DNA of 28,968 nucleotides, from NCBI GenBank assembly GCA_000438115.1, contig FR903569.1, forward strand, positions 1-28,968. The letters run 5' to 3'. Source of the stretch: Prevotella sp. CAG:617. GTDB lineage: Bacteria; Bacteroidota; Bacteroidia; Bacteroidales; Bacteroidaceae. The notes under the pieces are model-generated. The model made no database searches. It saw only the letters and a list, made by a program, of their open reading frames with translations, and had not been told where the DNA came from. Below, in pieces: positions 21,995 through 28,968 of the stretch (positions within the stretch are counted from its first letter, which is position 1; the number at the start of each line of letters is the position of its first letter). Both the position numbers and the translations under genes were made by a program.

Positions 21995-23452
21995 TTATCC
22001 CACCGAACCCTCCAACGACACACTCAGAAGTTTTTGTGCCTCAACGGCAAACTCCATGGGAAGTTTGTTAATGACTTCCTTGGCATATCCGTTGACAATC
22101 AGATCAACGGCAGCTTCCGTAGGAATTCCCCGCTGATTGCAATAGAACAACTGCTCTTCAGAAATCTTGGAAGTAGTCGCTTCATGCTCAATCACGGCAT
22201 TGTCGTTATGCACATCAATATAAGGGAACGTATGTGCACCGCTGGTGCTGCTCAAAAGGAGCGAATCACACGATGAATAATTGCGTGCTCCGCTGGCCTT
22301 GCTGCCCACCTTCACGAGTCCGCGATAGGAATTCTGACTTTTTCCGGCCGAAATACCTTTGGAAATGATGGTAGAACGGGTATTGCTGCCCAGATGAATC
22401 ATTTTGGTACCGGTATCGGCTTCCTGATGATTGTTGGTTACTGCCACACTGTAAAATTCGGCCTGCGAATTATTGCCCATCAACACACAGCTGGGATATT
22501 TCCAGGTAATGGCAGATCCGGTTTCAACCTGCGTCCACGACAACTTGCTGTTGTCTCCCCGCAGCTGGCCGCGCTTGGTCACAAGGTTGTACACGCCACC
22601 ACGGCCTTCGGAATCGCCCGGATACCAGTTCTGGACGGTTGAATACTTAACTTCCGCATTTTTGTTGACAACAATTTCAACAATGGCCGCATGAAGCTGG
22701 TTTTCGTCGCGCATGGGAGCTGTACATCCTTCCAAATAGGATACGTATCCTCCTTCGTCACAAACAATGAGGGTACGCTCAAACTGACCTGTATTAATAG
22801 CGTTAATACGGAAATAAGTGGACAACTCCATCGGACAGCGCACACCCTTGGGGATATAGACAAATGAGCCGTCACTGAACACGGCACTATTGAGTGCCGC
22901 AAAATAATTGTCACGATAAGGCACTACCGTACCCAAATATTTGCGCACAAGCTCAGGGTTTTCTCTTACGGCCTCGCTGATTGAGCAAAAAATAATGCCT
23001 TTTTCCTGCAACTTTTCCTTAAACGTGGTTTTTACCGACACGGAATCCATCACGGCATCAACGGCAACACCGGCCAGCTGCATACGCTCCTCCAGAGGAA
23101 TACCGAGTTTGTCGAAAGTCTTCATCAGTTCCGGATCAATTTCCTTTTTTCCGTTTCCCTTATTCTTTTGAGTCGGGTCGGCATAATAAGAAATCGCCTG
23201 ATAATCAATTTGTGGCAAATTAACGTGCCCCCACGTAGGTTGTTCCAAGGTCTGCCAATACCGGAAAGCTTTCAGACGGAATTCAAGCAACCACTCAGGT
23301 TCACCTTTCTTGGATGAAATAAGACGTACCACGTCTTCGTTCAATCCCTTCTCAATGATTTCAGTCTGCACATCGGTGGTAAAGCCGTACTCATACTTCT
23401 TTTCGGCCACCTCACGCACCAACTGATTTTTCTCACTTTTTTGTGTTTCCAT
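21995..23452 (-). CDS. sufB: SufB, Fe-S cluster assembly scaffold protein
   Basis: A 485-residue protein of the SUF system. SufB with SufC (ATPase) and SufD builds nascent Fe-S clusters. It shows the conserved stretches YEYGFTTDVQTEIIEKGLNEDVVRLIS near the N-terminus, TVVPYRDNYFAALNSAVFSDGSFVYIPKGVRCPMELSTYFRIN, LIVCDEGGYVSYLEGCTAPM, KNAEVKYSTVQNWYPGDSEG, and the C-terminal SCDSLLL and HNDNAVIEHEATTSKISEEQLFYCNQRGI. Length is normal (about 470-495). Its start overlaps the 3' end of cvpA by 20 bases, so the two are coupled. sufC and sufD do not follow; a CorC-like gene does. Confidence 0.96.
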   Translation of the reverse strand: METQKSEKNQLVREVAEKKYEYGFTTDVQTEIIEKGLNEDVVRLISSKKGEPEWLLEFRLKAFRYWQTLEQPTWGHVNLPQIDYQAISYYADPTQKNKGNGKKEIDPELMKTFDKLGIPLEERMQLAGVAVDAVMDSVSVKTTFKEKLQEKGIIFCSISEAVRENPELVRKYLGTVVPYRDNYFAALNSAVFSDGSFVYIPKGVRCPMELSTYFRINAINTGQFERTLIVCDEGGYVSYLEGCTAPMRDENQLHAAIVEIVVNKNAEVKYSTVQNWYPGDSEGRGGVYNLVTKRGQLRGDNSKLSWTQVETGSAITWKYPSCVLMGNNSQAEFYSVAVTNNHQEADTGTKMIHLGSNTRSTIISKGISAGKSQNSYRGLVKVGSKASGARNYSSCDSLLLSSTSGAHTFPYIDVHNDNAVIEHEATTSKISEEQLFYCNQRGIPTEAAVDLIVNGYAKEVINKLPMEFAVEAQKLLSVSLEGSVG

Positions 23453-24020
23453 GATGGTCAGTGGTAGTTAAAGTATCTCCTTTTGCGGGTACTGCCTTGT
23501 TTGACTGCATATCTACCCAAATAGTGTCAGGCAACGTGGAAGATACAGAATCTGTACGTTCAACCGATTGGGAAGTAAGGTTCCCCATTACAGCCGTAAC
23601 CGGCTTATACCAAAAGGATTTTTCCACACTGGACGTAGCCAGCATGTTCAATCCTGTCATTACATTGAAAATACAGCTGAACAGAACGACATACTTAGCC
23701 AAGGACACGATTGCACCGACTATACGCTGAGGAACACGGACAGCAAAGCGATCAAACTTGGCAGTCAACACATTAGCCACATAGCCTAAAGCAATCGGAA
23801 GAATAATCCAAAGTATGGCAAAGGCTACAACATTTAATATCATATTGGTTTTGCTGCCTGTCATAGACAGATAGTCACCCAACCACAAATACACAAGCGA
23901 AGCAATTACCAGTCCTACGGCAAAACCTATGGCCGAAAACAATTGTTTAATAGCTCCCATGCGCCAGCCACTATAAATGGCCCACACGAAAAGCAATGTT
24001 AAAATCACATCGATGTACAT
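23433..24020 (-). CDS. CvpA-family inner-membrane protein
   Basis: A 195-residue protein with four hydrophobic segments in the first 125 residues (MYIDVILTLLFVWAIYSGWRMGAIKQLFSAIG at the start is the typical CvpA pattern) and a polar, Ser/Thr/Asp/Lys-rich C-terminal tail. CvpA was first linked to colicin V production; its actual role in the envelope is unsettled. It ends inside sufB (20-base overlap) and starts 119 bases after infB, with a terminator-like hairpin in that gap. Confidence 0.88.
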   Translation of the reverse strand: MYIDVILTLLFVWAIYSGWRMGAIKQLFSAIGFAVGLVIASLVYLWLGDYLSMTGSKTNMILNVVAFAILWIILPIALGYVANVLTAKFDRFAVRVPQRIVGAIVSLAKYVVLFSCIFNVMTGLNMLATSSVEKSFWYKPVTAVMGNLTSQSVERTDSVSSTLPDTIWVDMQSNKAVPAKGDTLTTTDHHGNTKK

Positions 24021-24045
24021 AATCTCTTTTCTTAATTATTTTATG

Positions 24046-24121
24046 GATAAAAGAAACAAAAGCCCGAACCCCTTGTATGCACCGGAATGCACACACAGGA
24101 TTTCGAGCTTTGTATCAGTAA
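24046..24121 (-). terminator. Terminator-like structure between infB and cvpA
   Basis: A long imperfect hairpin: outer AAAGC (24058-24062) with GCTTT (24117-24121), then CGAA with TTCG, CCT-TGT with ACA-C-AGG, and an inner TGCA pair, with small mismatches between blocks. It is followed on the minus strand by TTTTGTTTCTTTTA. The stem begins about 18 bases after the infB stop, in the right orientation to end the rimP-nusA-infB transcript. Confidence 0.65.
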
Positions 24122-24139
24122 ATATGCTATTCTCGTATA

Positions 24140-26824
24140 TTACAATTTCTGCTTAACTTCCACCTCTTTGAAGGTTTCGATAATATCACCTTCCTTGATG
24201 TCGTTACAGTTGGTCAAACTGATACCGCACTCGAAATTGTTGCTTACTTCTTTCACATCATCCTTAAAGCGCTTCAAGGCATTGATAGCACCGGTAAAGA
24301 TTACGATTCCATCACGAATCAGGCGCGCCTTGTCTGTACGACTAACCTTTCCGTCACTGACATAGGCTCCGGCAACGTAACCCACCTTAGAGATATGGTA
24401 TACCTGACGAACATCAAGCGTAGCTGTTACTTCTTCCTTGATTACCGGTTCAAGCATACCTTCCATGGCTTTCTTCACATCCTCAATGGCATCATAAATG
24501 ATGGAATAAAGACGAATTTCCACACCTTCCTTATCGGCCTGTTTACGAGCCATCTGACTGGGACGAACCTGGAAACCGACAATCACAGCCTGAGAAGCAG
24601 CCGCCAAAGTTACGTCGTTTTCAGAAATCTGTCCTACGCCCTTATGGATAACGTTTACCACAATCTTTTCGGTAGAAAGTTTAATAAACGAATCGCTCAA
24701 AGCCTCAACGGAACCATCAACGTCACCCTTGACAATAATGTTCAATTCCTGGAAAGAGCCTAACTTGATACGACGTCCCAACTCATCAAGAGTCAGCATC
24801 TTATGCGTACGCAAATCCTGCTCTCGCTGCAATTGCTCTCGCTTGGAAGCAATCTCGCGGGCTTCCTGCTCGGTTTCCATCACATGGAACGTATCGCCGG
24901 CCTGCGGAGCGCCATTAAAGCCAAGCAATGTAGCAGCCATTGACGGGCCGATATTATCTACGCGGGCATTACGTTCATTGAAAAGAGCCTTGACACGGCC
25001 ATAGTTGGTTCCGGCCAAAACAATGTCGCCCACTTTAAGCGTTCCGTTGCTTACGAGTACCGTAGCTACATAGCCACGTCCCTTGTCAAGAGAAGATTCA
25101 ATAACCGTACCCGTTGCTTTGCGATTCGGATTGGCACGCAGCTCCAACATATCGGCTTCAAGCAGGACTTTTTCCAACAAATCGTTGACACCAATACCTT
25201 TTTTTGCCGAAATATCCTGACTCTGGTACTTTCCGCCCCATTCTTCAATCAAGAAATTCATCTGGGCCAGTCCTTCCTTAATTTTGTCAGGGTTAGCTCC
25301 TGGCTTATCGATTTTGTTAATGGCAAAGACGATGGGCACATTGGCTGCCACAGCATGGTTAATAGCCTCCTTGGTCTGCGGCATGATATCATCATCGGAT
25401 GCAATGATGATAATCGCAATGTCAGTTACCTGTGCTCCACGGGCACGCATGGCCGTAAACGCCTCATGTCCCGGAGTATCAAGGAAAGTAATATGTCGTC
25501 CGTTTTCAAGTGTTACATTATAGGCTCCGATATGCTGCGTAATACCACCGGCTTCACCGGCAATTACATTGGCTTTACGAATATAGTCGAGCAAAGAAGT
25601 CTTTCCGTGGTCAACGTGACCCATTACGGTAACAATCGGTGCACGGGGTTCCAAATCTTCTTCGTTATCTTCCTCCTCGGCCACAGCTTCTGATACATCG
25701 GCACTGATATACTCGGTTTTGAAGCCGAACTCATCGGCTACCAAGTCGATAGTCTCGGCATCCAGACGTTGGTTTATACTTACCATAATACCGACACTCA
25801 TACATGTTCCTATGACCTTGGTTACCGGAACATCCATCATGGTAGCCAACTCATTGGCCGTCACGAACTCTGTCAGTTTCAGAATTTTGTTTTCAGCTTT
25901 CAACTCAGCCAACTGCTCTTCCTGTTGGGCACGGAACTGATCGCGTTTTTCCTTACGATACTTGGCACCTTTCATACCCTTGGTCTTACTGGTCAAGCGA
26001 GCCAATGTTTCTTTTACCTGCTTAGCTACAGCCTCGTCTGAAATTTCCGGCTTAACCACAGCAGGCGCCTTACGGTTCTGACGATCACGACGATCACGAC
26101 GGCTGTTTTGTCCGCCTCCATTATTGTTTTTGTTGCGGTTTCCGCCATCTACGCCATCTTTGGCAGCAGCGCTTACATCTACACGCTCTTTACTGATACG
26201 TGCCCGTTTCTTCTTATTGGCTTCATTTCCTGCTGCTTGCTGACGAGCCTTATTTTCACGTTCCTTACGACGTTCTTCCTTCGTTTTTTTGTTGGGACGG
26301 GTCTTCTGGTTAATTTCATCCAGATTAATAGTGCCCAAAACCTTAGGCCCCTGCAAATTGATAGAAGAACGCCAAGCCGAAGCCTCTTCTGTCCCGGTTT
26401 GCTTTGATTCTGCTTGTTGAACAGAATCAGAAGTTTTTTCCGTATTTTCAGCTTTTTCCACGGCTGGTTCAACCTTTTTACTTACAGGATTAGACTGCGC
26501 ATCAAGATTTATATGTCCCGTAGTTTTTATTTGCGGACGCATGGACTCCGGAATTTCCGTCTTGATCACTTCAGCCGAAGCCGCCGGCGCTTTTTTCGCC
26601 TTATTCTTTTCTTTCTGGCGGTCCTGCTTCTGCTTGTCCACTTCGCCTCTTAATTCCTTATCAGCCCCATATTCCTTTTTCAGCAGTTCATACTGCTCAT
26701 TGGAAATTTTCTCACTTGGATTGGCCTCAACCGTTATACCTTTTGATTGCAGAAACTCCACAATGGTCTGCAATCCTACATTAAATTCCTTTATTACCTT
26801 ATTTAATCGTATGCTGTTAGTCAT
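24140..26824 (-). CDS. infB: Translation initiation factor IF-2
   Basis: An 894-residue GTPase that places initiator tRNA on the 30S subunit and promotes subunit joining. The N-terminus has an IF2-N module (SIRLNKVIKEFNVGLQTIVEFLQ), then a long, charged, Lys/Arg/Asn-rich disordered region (about 55-290) typical of Bacteroidota IF-2, including an RRDRRDR repeat, then a second IF2-N-like segment (about 317-345). The G domain has G1 GHVDHGKTS (402-410), G2 GGITQHIGAY, G3 DTPGHEAF, G4 NKID and G5 SAKKG, followed by domains II to IV ending EVKQKL. It starts three bases after nusA, so expression is coupled. Confidence 0.97.
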   Translation of the reverse strand: MTNSIRLNKVIKEFNVGLQTIVEFLQSKGITVEANPSEKISNEQYELLKKEYGADKELRGEVDKQKQDRQKEKNKAKKAPAASAEVIKTEIPESMRPQIKTTGHINLDAQSNPVSKKVEPAVEKAENTEKTSDSVQQAESKQTGTEEASAWRSSINLQGPKVLGTINLDEINQKTRPNKKTKEERRKERENKARQQAAGNEANKKKRARISKERVDVSAAAKDGVDGGNRNKNNNGGGQNSRRDRRDRQNRKAPAVVKPEISDEAVAKQVKETLARLTSKTKGMKGAKYRKEKRDQFRAQQEEQLAELKAENKILKLTEFVTANELATMMDVPVTKVIGTCMSVGIMVSINQRLDAETIDLVADEFGFKTEYISADVSEAVAEEEDNEEDLEPRAPIVTVMGHVDHGKTSLLDYIRKANVIAGEAGGITQHIGAYNVTLENGRHITFLDTPGHEAFTAMRARGAQVTDIAIIIIASDDDIMPQTKEAINHAVAANVPIVFAINKIDKPGANPDKIKEGLAQMNFLIEEWGGKYQSQDISAKKGIGVNDLLEKVLLEADMLELRANPNRKATGTVIESSLDKGRGYVATVLVSNGTLKVGDIVLAGTNYGRVKALFNERNARVDNIGPSMAATLLGFNGAPQAGDTFHVMETEQEAREIASKREQLQREQDLRTHKMLTLDELGRRIKLGSFQELNIIVKGDVDGSVEALSDSFIKLSTEKIVVNVIHKGVGQISENDVTLAAASQAVIVGFQVRPSQMARKQADKEGVEIRLYSIIYDAIEDVKKAMEGMLEPVIKEEVTATLDVRQVYHISKVGYVAGAYVSDGKVSRTDKARLIRDGIVIFTGAINALKRFKDDVKEVSNNFECGISLTNCNDIKEGDIIETFKEVEVKQKL

Positions 26825-26827
26825 ATA

Positions 26828-28093
26828 TTATTCCTCGTCCTCAAATTCTGATTTTAAAACACGCAACACTTCATCAACGGTACTCTCTTCAAGATCCGCT
26901 TTCTCTATCAGCATTTCGCGCGGAGCGTTGAGTACAGCCTTCGCGGTGTCGAGTCCGATACCTTTAATGGCATCAATTACCCATTGGTCTATTTCATCAG
27001 AAAATTCGTCAAGGTAAATATCCTCGGTTTCTTCGCCTTCCGGAACCTCACGGAATACATCTATGGTATATTCTGTAAGCATCGAAGCCAATTTGATGTT
27101 CATTCCGCCCTTACCGATAGCCAGCGAAACCTCTTCAGGCTGCAAATAAACCTCAGCCTTATGATTTTCCTCATCCAGTTTTACGCTTGAAATATTGGCC
27201 GGACTAAGGGCACGTTGAATAAACAGCTGAATGTTCGACGTATAGTTGATTACGTCAATATTTTCATTACGCAACTCGCGTACAATACCGTGAATACGGC
27301 TTCCCTTAACACCCACGCAGGCTCCTACCGGGTCGATGCGGTCGTCATAACTCTCTACGGCTATTTTGGCACGTTCGCCGGGAATTCGGGCTATCTTGCG
27401 CACCAAAATCAAACCGTCATGAATTTCGGGAACTTCCGTTTCCAACAAACGCTGCAAGAAGACAGGTGACGTACGGCTTACATAAATTTTAGGATTACCA
27501 TTTGTGTTATCCACCCGGTCAATCACGGCACGCACGGTGTCGCCCTTATGATAGAAATCACGCGGAATCTGCTGCGATTTCGGCAACAGAAGCTCATTAT
27601 TTTCGTCATCTATCAAAAGCACTTCGTTTTTCCATATCTGGTAAACTTCTGCCGAAATCACCTCACCGATACGGTCCTTATATTTATTATAAAGCGAGTC
27701 ATGCTCCAATTCCAGAATCTTGCTGGCCAGAGTCTGACGCAACGTAAGGATAGCGCGGCGGCCAAACTTTGCAAAATCAATGGTTTCGCTCACCTCTTCG
27801 CCCACCTCATAGTCAGGAGCCAGCGCCTGAGCCTCACTCAGCGAAATCTGCTTGTTTGAATCTGTCACTTCATCGTCGGCAGCTACCACACGATTGCGAT
27901 AGATTTCAAAGTCACCCTTGTCCGGATTGACAATCACATCAAAATTCTCGTCCGAGCCAAACATCTTGGCCAACACGCTGCGAAAACTTTCTTCCAGCAC
28001 GCTCACCATCGTGGTACGGTCAATATTTTTCAGCTCCTTAAATTCTGAAAAAGTGTCGATAAGACTCATCGTCTCTTCTTTTTTCTTTGCCAT
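26828..28093 (-). CDS. nusA: Transcription termination/antitermination factor NusA
   Basis: A 421-residue RNA-polymerase-binding elongation factor. An N-terminal RNAP-binding domain (about 1-125; IDTFSEFKELKNIDR) is followed by an S1 domain (about 130-200; ISAEVYQIWKNEVLLID) and two KH domains with GVKGSRI and AIGKGGMNIKLASM, then a short acidic C-terminus (AKAVLNAPREM; LKSEFEDEE) resembling a helix-hairpin element. It lacks the long acidic repeats of E. coli NusA, as in many other bacteria. The start at 28093 (MAKKKEETMSLIDTF) is chosen over 28156 because the upstream extension reads like leader. It is 3 bases from infB but 223 bases from rimP. Confidence 0.96.
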   Translation of the reverse strand: MAKKKEETMSLIDTFSEFKELKNIDRTTMVSVLEESFRSVLAKMFGSDENFDVIVNPDKGDFEIYRNRVVAADDEVTDSNKQISLSEAQALAPDYEVGEEVSETIDFAKFGRRAILTLRQTLASKILELEHDSLYNKYKDRIGEVISAEVYQIWKNEVLLIDDENNELLLPKSQQIPRDFYHKGDTVRAVIDRVDNTNGNPKIYVSRTSPVFLQRLLETEVPEIHDGLILVRKIARIPGERAKIAVESYDDRIDPVGACVGVKGSRIHGIVRELRNENIDVINYTSNIQLFIQRALSPANISSVKLDEENHKAEVYLQPEEVSLAIGKGGMNIKLASMLTEYTIDVFREVPEGEETEDIYLDEFSDEIDQWVIDAIKGIGLDTAKAVLNAPREMLIEKADLEESTVDEVLRVLKSEFEDEE

Positions 28094-28193
28094 AGCTGTA
28101 TTTCGTTTTATTTTTAAGCTTAATGAAACCATCAGGAAGCCGTGATACAATAACACGCTGCTTCATCCGTTTTTATTGGTCAAGTACGCCTTC

Positions 28194-28224
28194 ATGCTTT
28201 TCAACAGATCATTCAGAAAAGCAT
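28194..28224 (-). other. Stem-loop in the rimP-nusA gap
   Basis: ATGCTTTTC (28194-28202) and GAAAAGCAT (28216-28224) form a perfect 9-base stem with a 13-base loop, midway in the 223-base gap. No T run follows on the minus strand. The rest of the gap has no protein-coding gene I can support and no clear TAnnTTTG promoter. It may be a nusA leader structure or processing site. Confidence 0.45.
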
Positions 28225-28316
28225 TTGTTTCTCATCCAGTTCATGAACGTTGCATATCAAACCGCATTTAACAAGAAGTCCTAAGCAAACCGTTCATCAT
28301 CAGATTTTGCGAATGA

Positions 28317-28784
28317 TTATTTAAAGGTAATCAAATACTTGGTATACTTCACCTCGTCATAACCGAAATGATAGTCCACTTCCGTCAGTTTAGGCCGTTT
28401 TTCGCCTTCGGCCTTTACTTTTTCTTCCACACTGATCGTAAAGCCATTCTCATCAGCATCCTTCAGTATTCCCGTCAGTTTTTTTCCTGCCGCAGTCAAT
28501 ACCTCTACCGGTTCGCCTACATTATTCTCATACTGACGCACAACCTTAAATGGCTGTCCTATTCCGGCGCTTCCTACCTCAAGTTCAAAATCCTCCTCAT
28601 CGCGGTTCAATCCGTTTTCAATAAAACGGCTCAATTCCACACAATCTTCAATCCACACACCGTCCTTATGATCTATTTCCACCACGATGCGGTCATCTGC
28701 ACTAATGGTCAGGTCGGTCATAAAATAATCCTTACCCTCCAGCCACTGATCCACCAATTGCTTTACTACGTTCTTTTCTATCAT
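28317..28784 (-). CDS. rimP: Ribosome maturation factor RimP
   Basis: A 155-residue protein that assists 30S subunit maturation. It shows the family pattern: an N-terminal alpha/beta domain (MIEKNVVKQLVDQWL; VVEIDHKDGVWIEDCVELSRFIENGLNRDEEDFELEVGSAGIGQPFK, where family members usually read EVSSPG(L/I)xxPL) and a C-terminal SH3-like domain (VEVLTAAGKKLTGILKDADENGFTI). It heads the conserved rimP-nusA-infB operon. It is preceded by a strong promoter and a hairpin with U tract in the leader. Confidence 0.94.
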   Translation of the reverse strand: MIEKNVVKQLVDQWLEGKDYFMTDLTISADDRIVVEIDHKDGVWIEDCVELSRFIENGLNRDEEDFELEVGSAGIGQPFKVVRQYENNVGEPVEVLTAAGKKLTGILKDADENGFTISVEEKVKAEGEKRPKLTEVDYHFGYDEVKYTKYLITFK

Positions 28785-28810
28785 AGAAAAAATTTGCTGT
28801 GTTGTATATG

Positions 28811-28849
28811 AAAAACGAGTGAGGAACTTTTCTGTTGAAAGCCCCTCAC
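28811..28849 (-). promoter_or_regulatory. Terminator-like hairpin in the rimP leader (possible attenuator)
   Basis: On the minus strand GTGAGGGGCTTT (complement of 28838-28849) pairs with AAAGTTCCTCAC (complement of 28819-28830): 12 pairs including two G-U, a 7-base loop, then TCG and five T (28811-28815). It starts only a few bases after the predicted transcription start and ends 27 bases before the ATG at 28784. Read as an intrinsic terminator it would gate the whole rimP-nusA-infB operon; it could also be a 5'-stabilising stem. Confidence 0.6.
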
Positions 28850-28861
28850 TTCATCTTGCTG

Positions 28862-28893
28862 CAAAGATACAATCTTTTTCTCAAAAATCCAAG
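28862..28893 (-). promoter_or_regulatory. Promoter of the rimP-nusA-infB operon
   Basis: Minus-strand -33 CTTG (28890-28893), 20-base spacer, -7 TATCTTTG (28862-28869). Predicted start near 28855, about 70 bases before rimP. Nothing else is recognisable between here and the right edge. Confidence 0.7.
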
Positions 28894-28968
28894 TTTTGCG
28901 GCCCTAAAATCACGTAACATCCGTCACTTCCCGTTATGAGGCTGTCAAACCAAGGACAGGGGTGACCT

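Noticed and set aside
26055..26110. Short tandem DNA repeat within infB
   Set aside because: It encodes the RRDRRDR stretch of the disordered IF-2 linker; ordinary low-complexity coding sequence.
28094..28156. N-terminal extension of NusA
   Set aside because: The 21 extra residues do not resemble NusA; the family start is at MAKKKEETMSLIDTF.
1..28968. CRISPR arrays, insertion sequences, tRNA or rRNA genes, phage or defence modules
   Set aside because: Looked for and not seen: no regularly spaced repeats, no transposase or integrase frame, no cloverleaf recognised by eye. A covariance-model scan was not possible.

Overview
The window looks like a chromosomal segment from a member of the Bacteroidales (Bacteroidota). 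Three things point there. Nearly every well-defined transcription unit starts behind the Bacteroidota -7 box (TAnnTTTG), in several cases with a -33 TTG/TTTG about 20 bases upstream. The gene content is typical of the group: a TonB-dependent receptor with a DUF4249 lipoprotein, a GH20 hexosaminidase, and a methylmalonyl-CoA decarboxylase/acyl-CoA carboxylase module. The gene orders purH-mreB-mreC-mreD-mrdA-rodA and rimP-nusA-infB-cvpA-sufB are, from memory, familiar in the order. Genus was not resolved.

Layout (minus strand unless stated). 1-6870: the rod-shape/elongasome cluster (rodA, mrdA, mreD, mreC, mreB), preceded by a standalone IMP cyclohydrolase and followed by the first codons of an unidentified gene that runs off the left edge. 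7257-7724: a small outer-membrane beta-barrel protein. 7999-10212: a secreted GH20 beta-N-acetylhexosaminidase. 10386-12745: Pit-type phosphate permease, its DUF47/PhoU-like partner and a DedA-family membrane protein. 12828-13247: an unknown small membrane-anchored protein whose promoter almost touches its start codon. 13364-13909: a YfcE-like phosphoesterase. 14032-16366: carboxyltransferase subunit, a 90-residue protein and a biotin carrier protein. 16852-20535 (plus strand): a GC-rich three-gene cassette of lipoprotein, TonB-dependent receptor and DUF4249 lipoprotein. 20634-21926: a CorC/HlyC-type CBS membrane protein. 21995-28784: rimP-nusA-infB followed by cvpA and sufB.

How the genes work together. 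The mre/mrd/rod cluster makes the lateral-wall peptidoglycan machine. rimP-nusA-infB is the conserved ribosome maturation, transcription elongation and translation initiation operon. The carboxylase trio would handle (methyl)malonyl-CoA in propionate metabolism. The plus-strand cassette would import or process an unknown ligand at the outer membrane. Intrinsic terminators (7142-7180, 7914-7952, 10314-10358, 13297-13341, 20557-20599) separate these units cleanly.

No CRISPR array, insertion sequence, tRNA, rRNA or phage module was seen, and I found no clear-cut new defence or mobile system. The points most worth a second look are the IMP cyclohydrolase without its AICAR transformylase half, sufB without sufC/sufD beside it, the 90-residue protein that resembles the biotin carrier's N-terminus, the GC-rich receptor cassette with a putative surface-export lipoprotein, the near-leaderless gene at 13247, and terminator-like hairpins in the rimP leader and between mreB and mreC.
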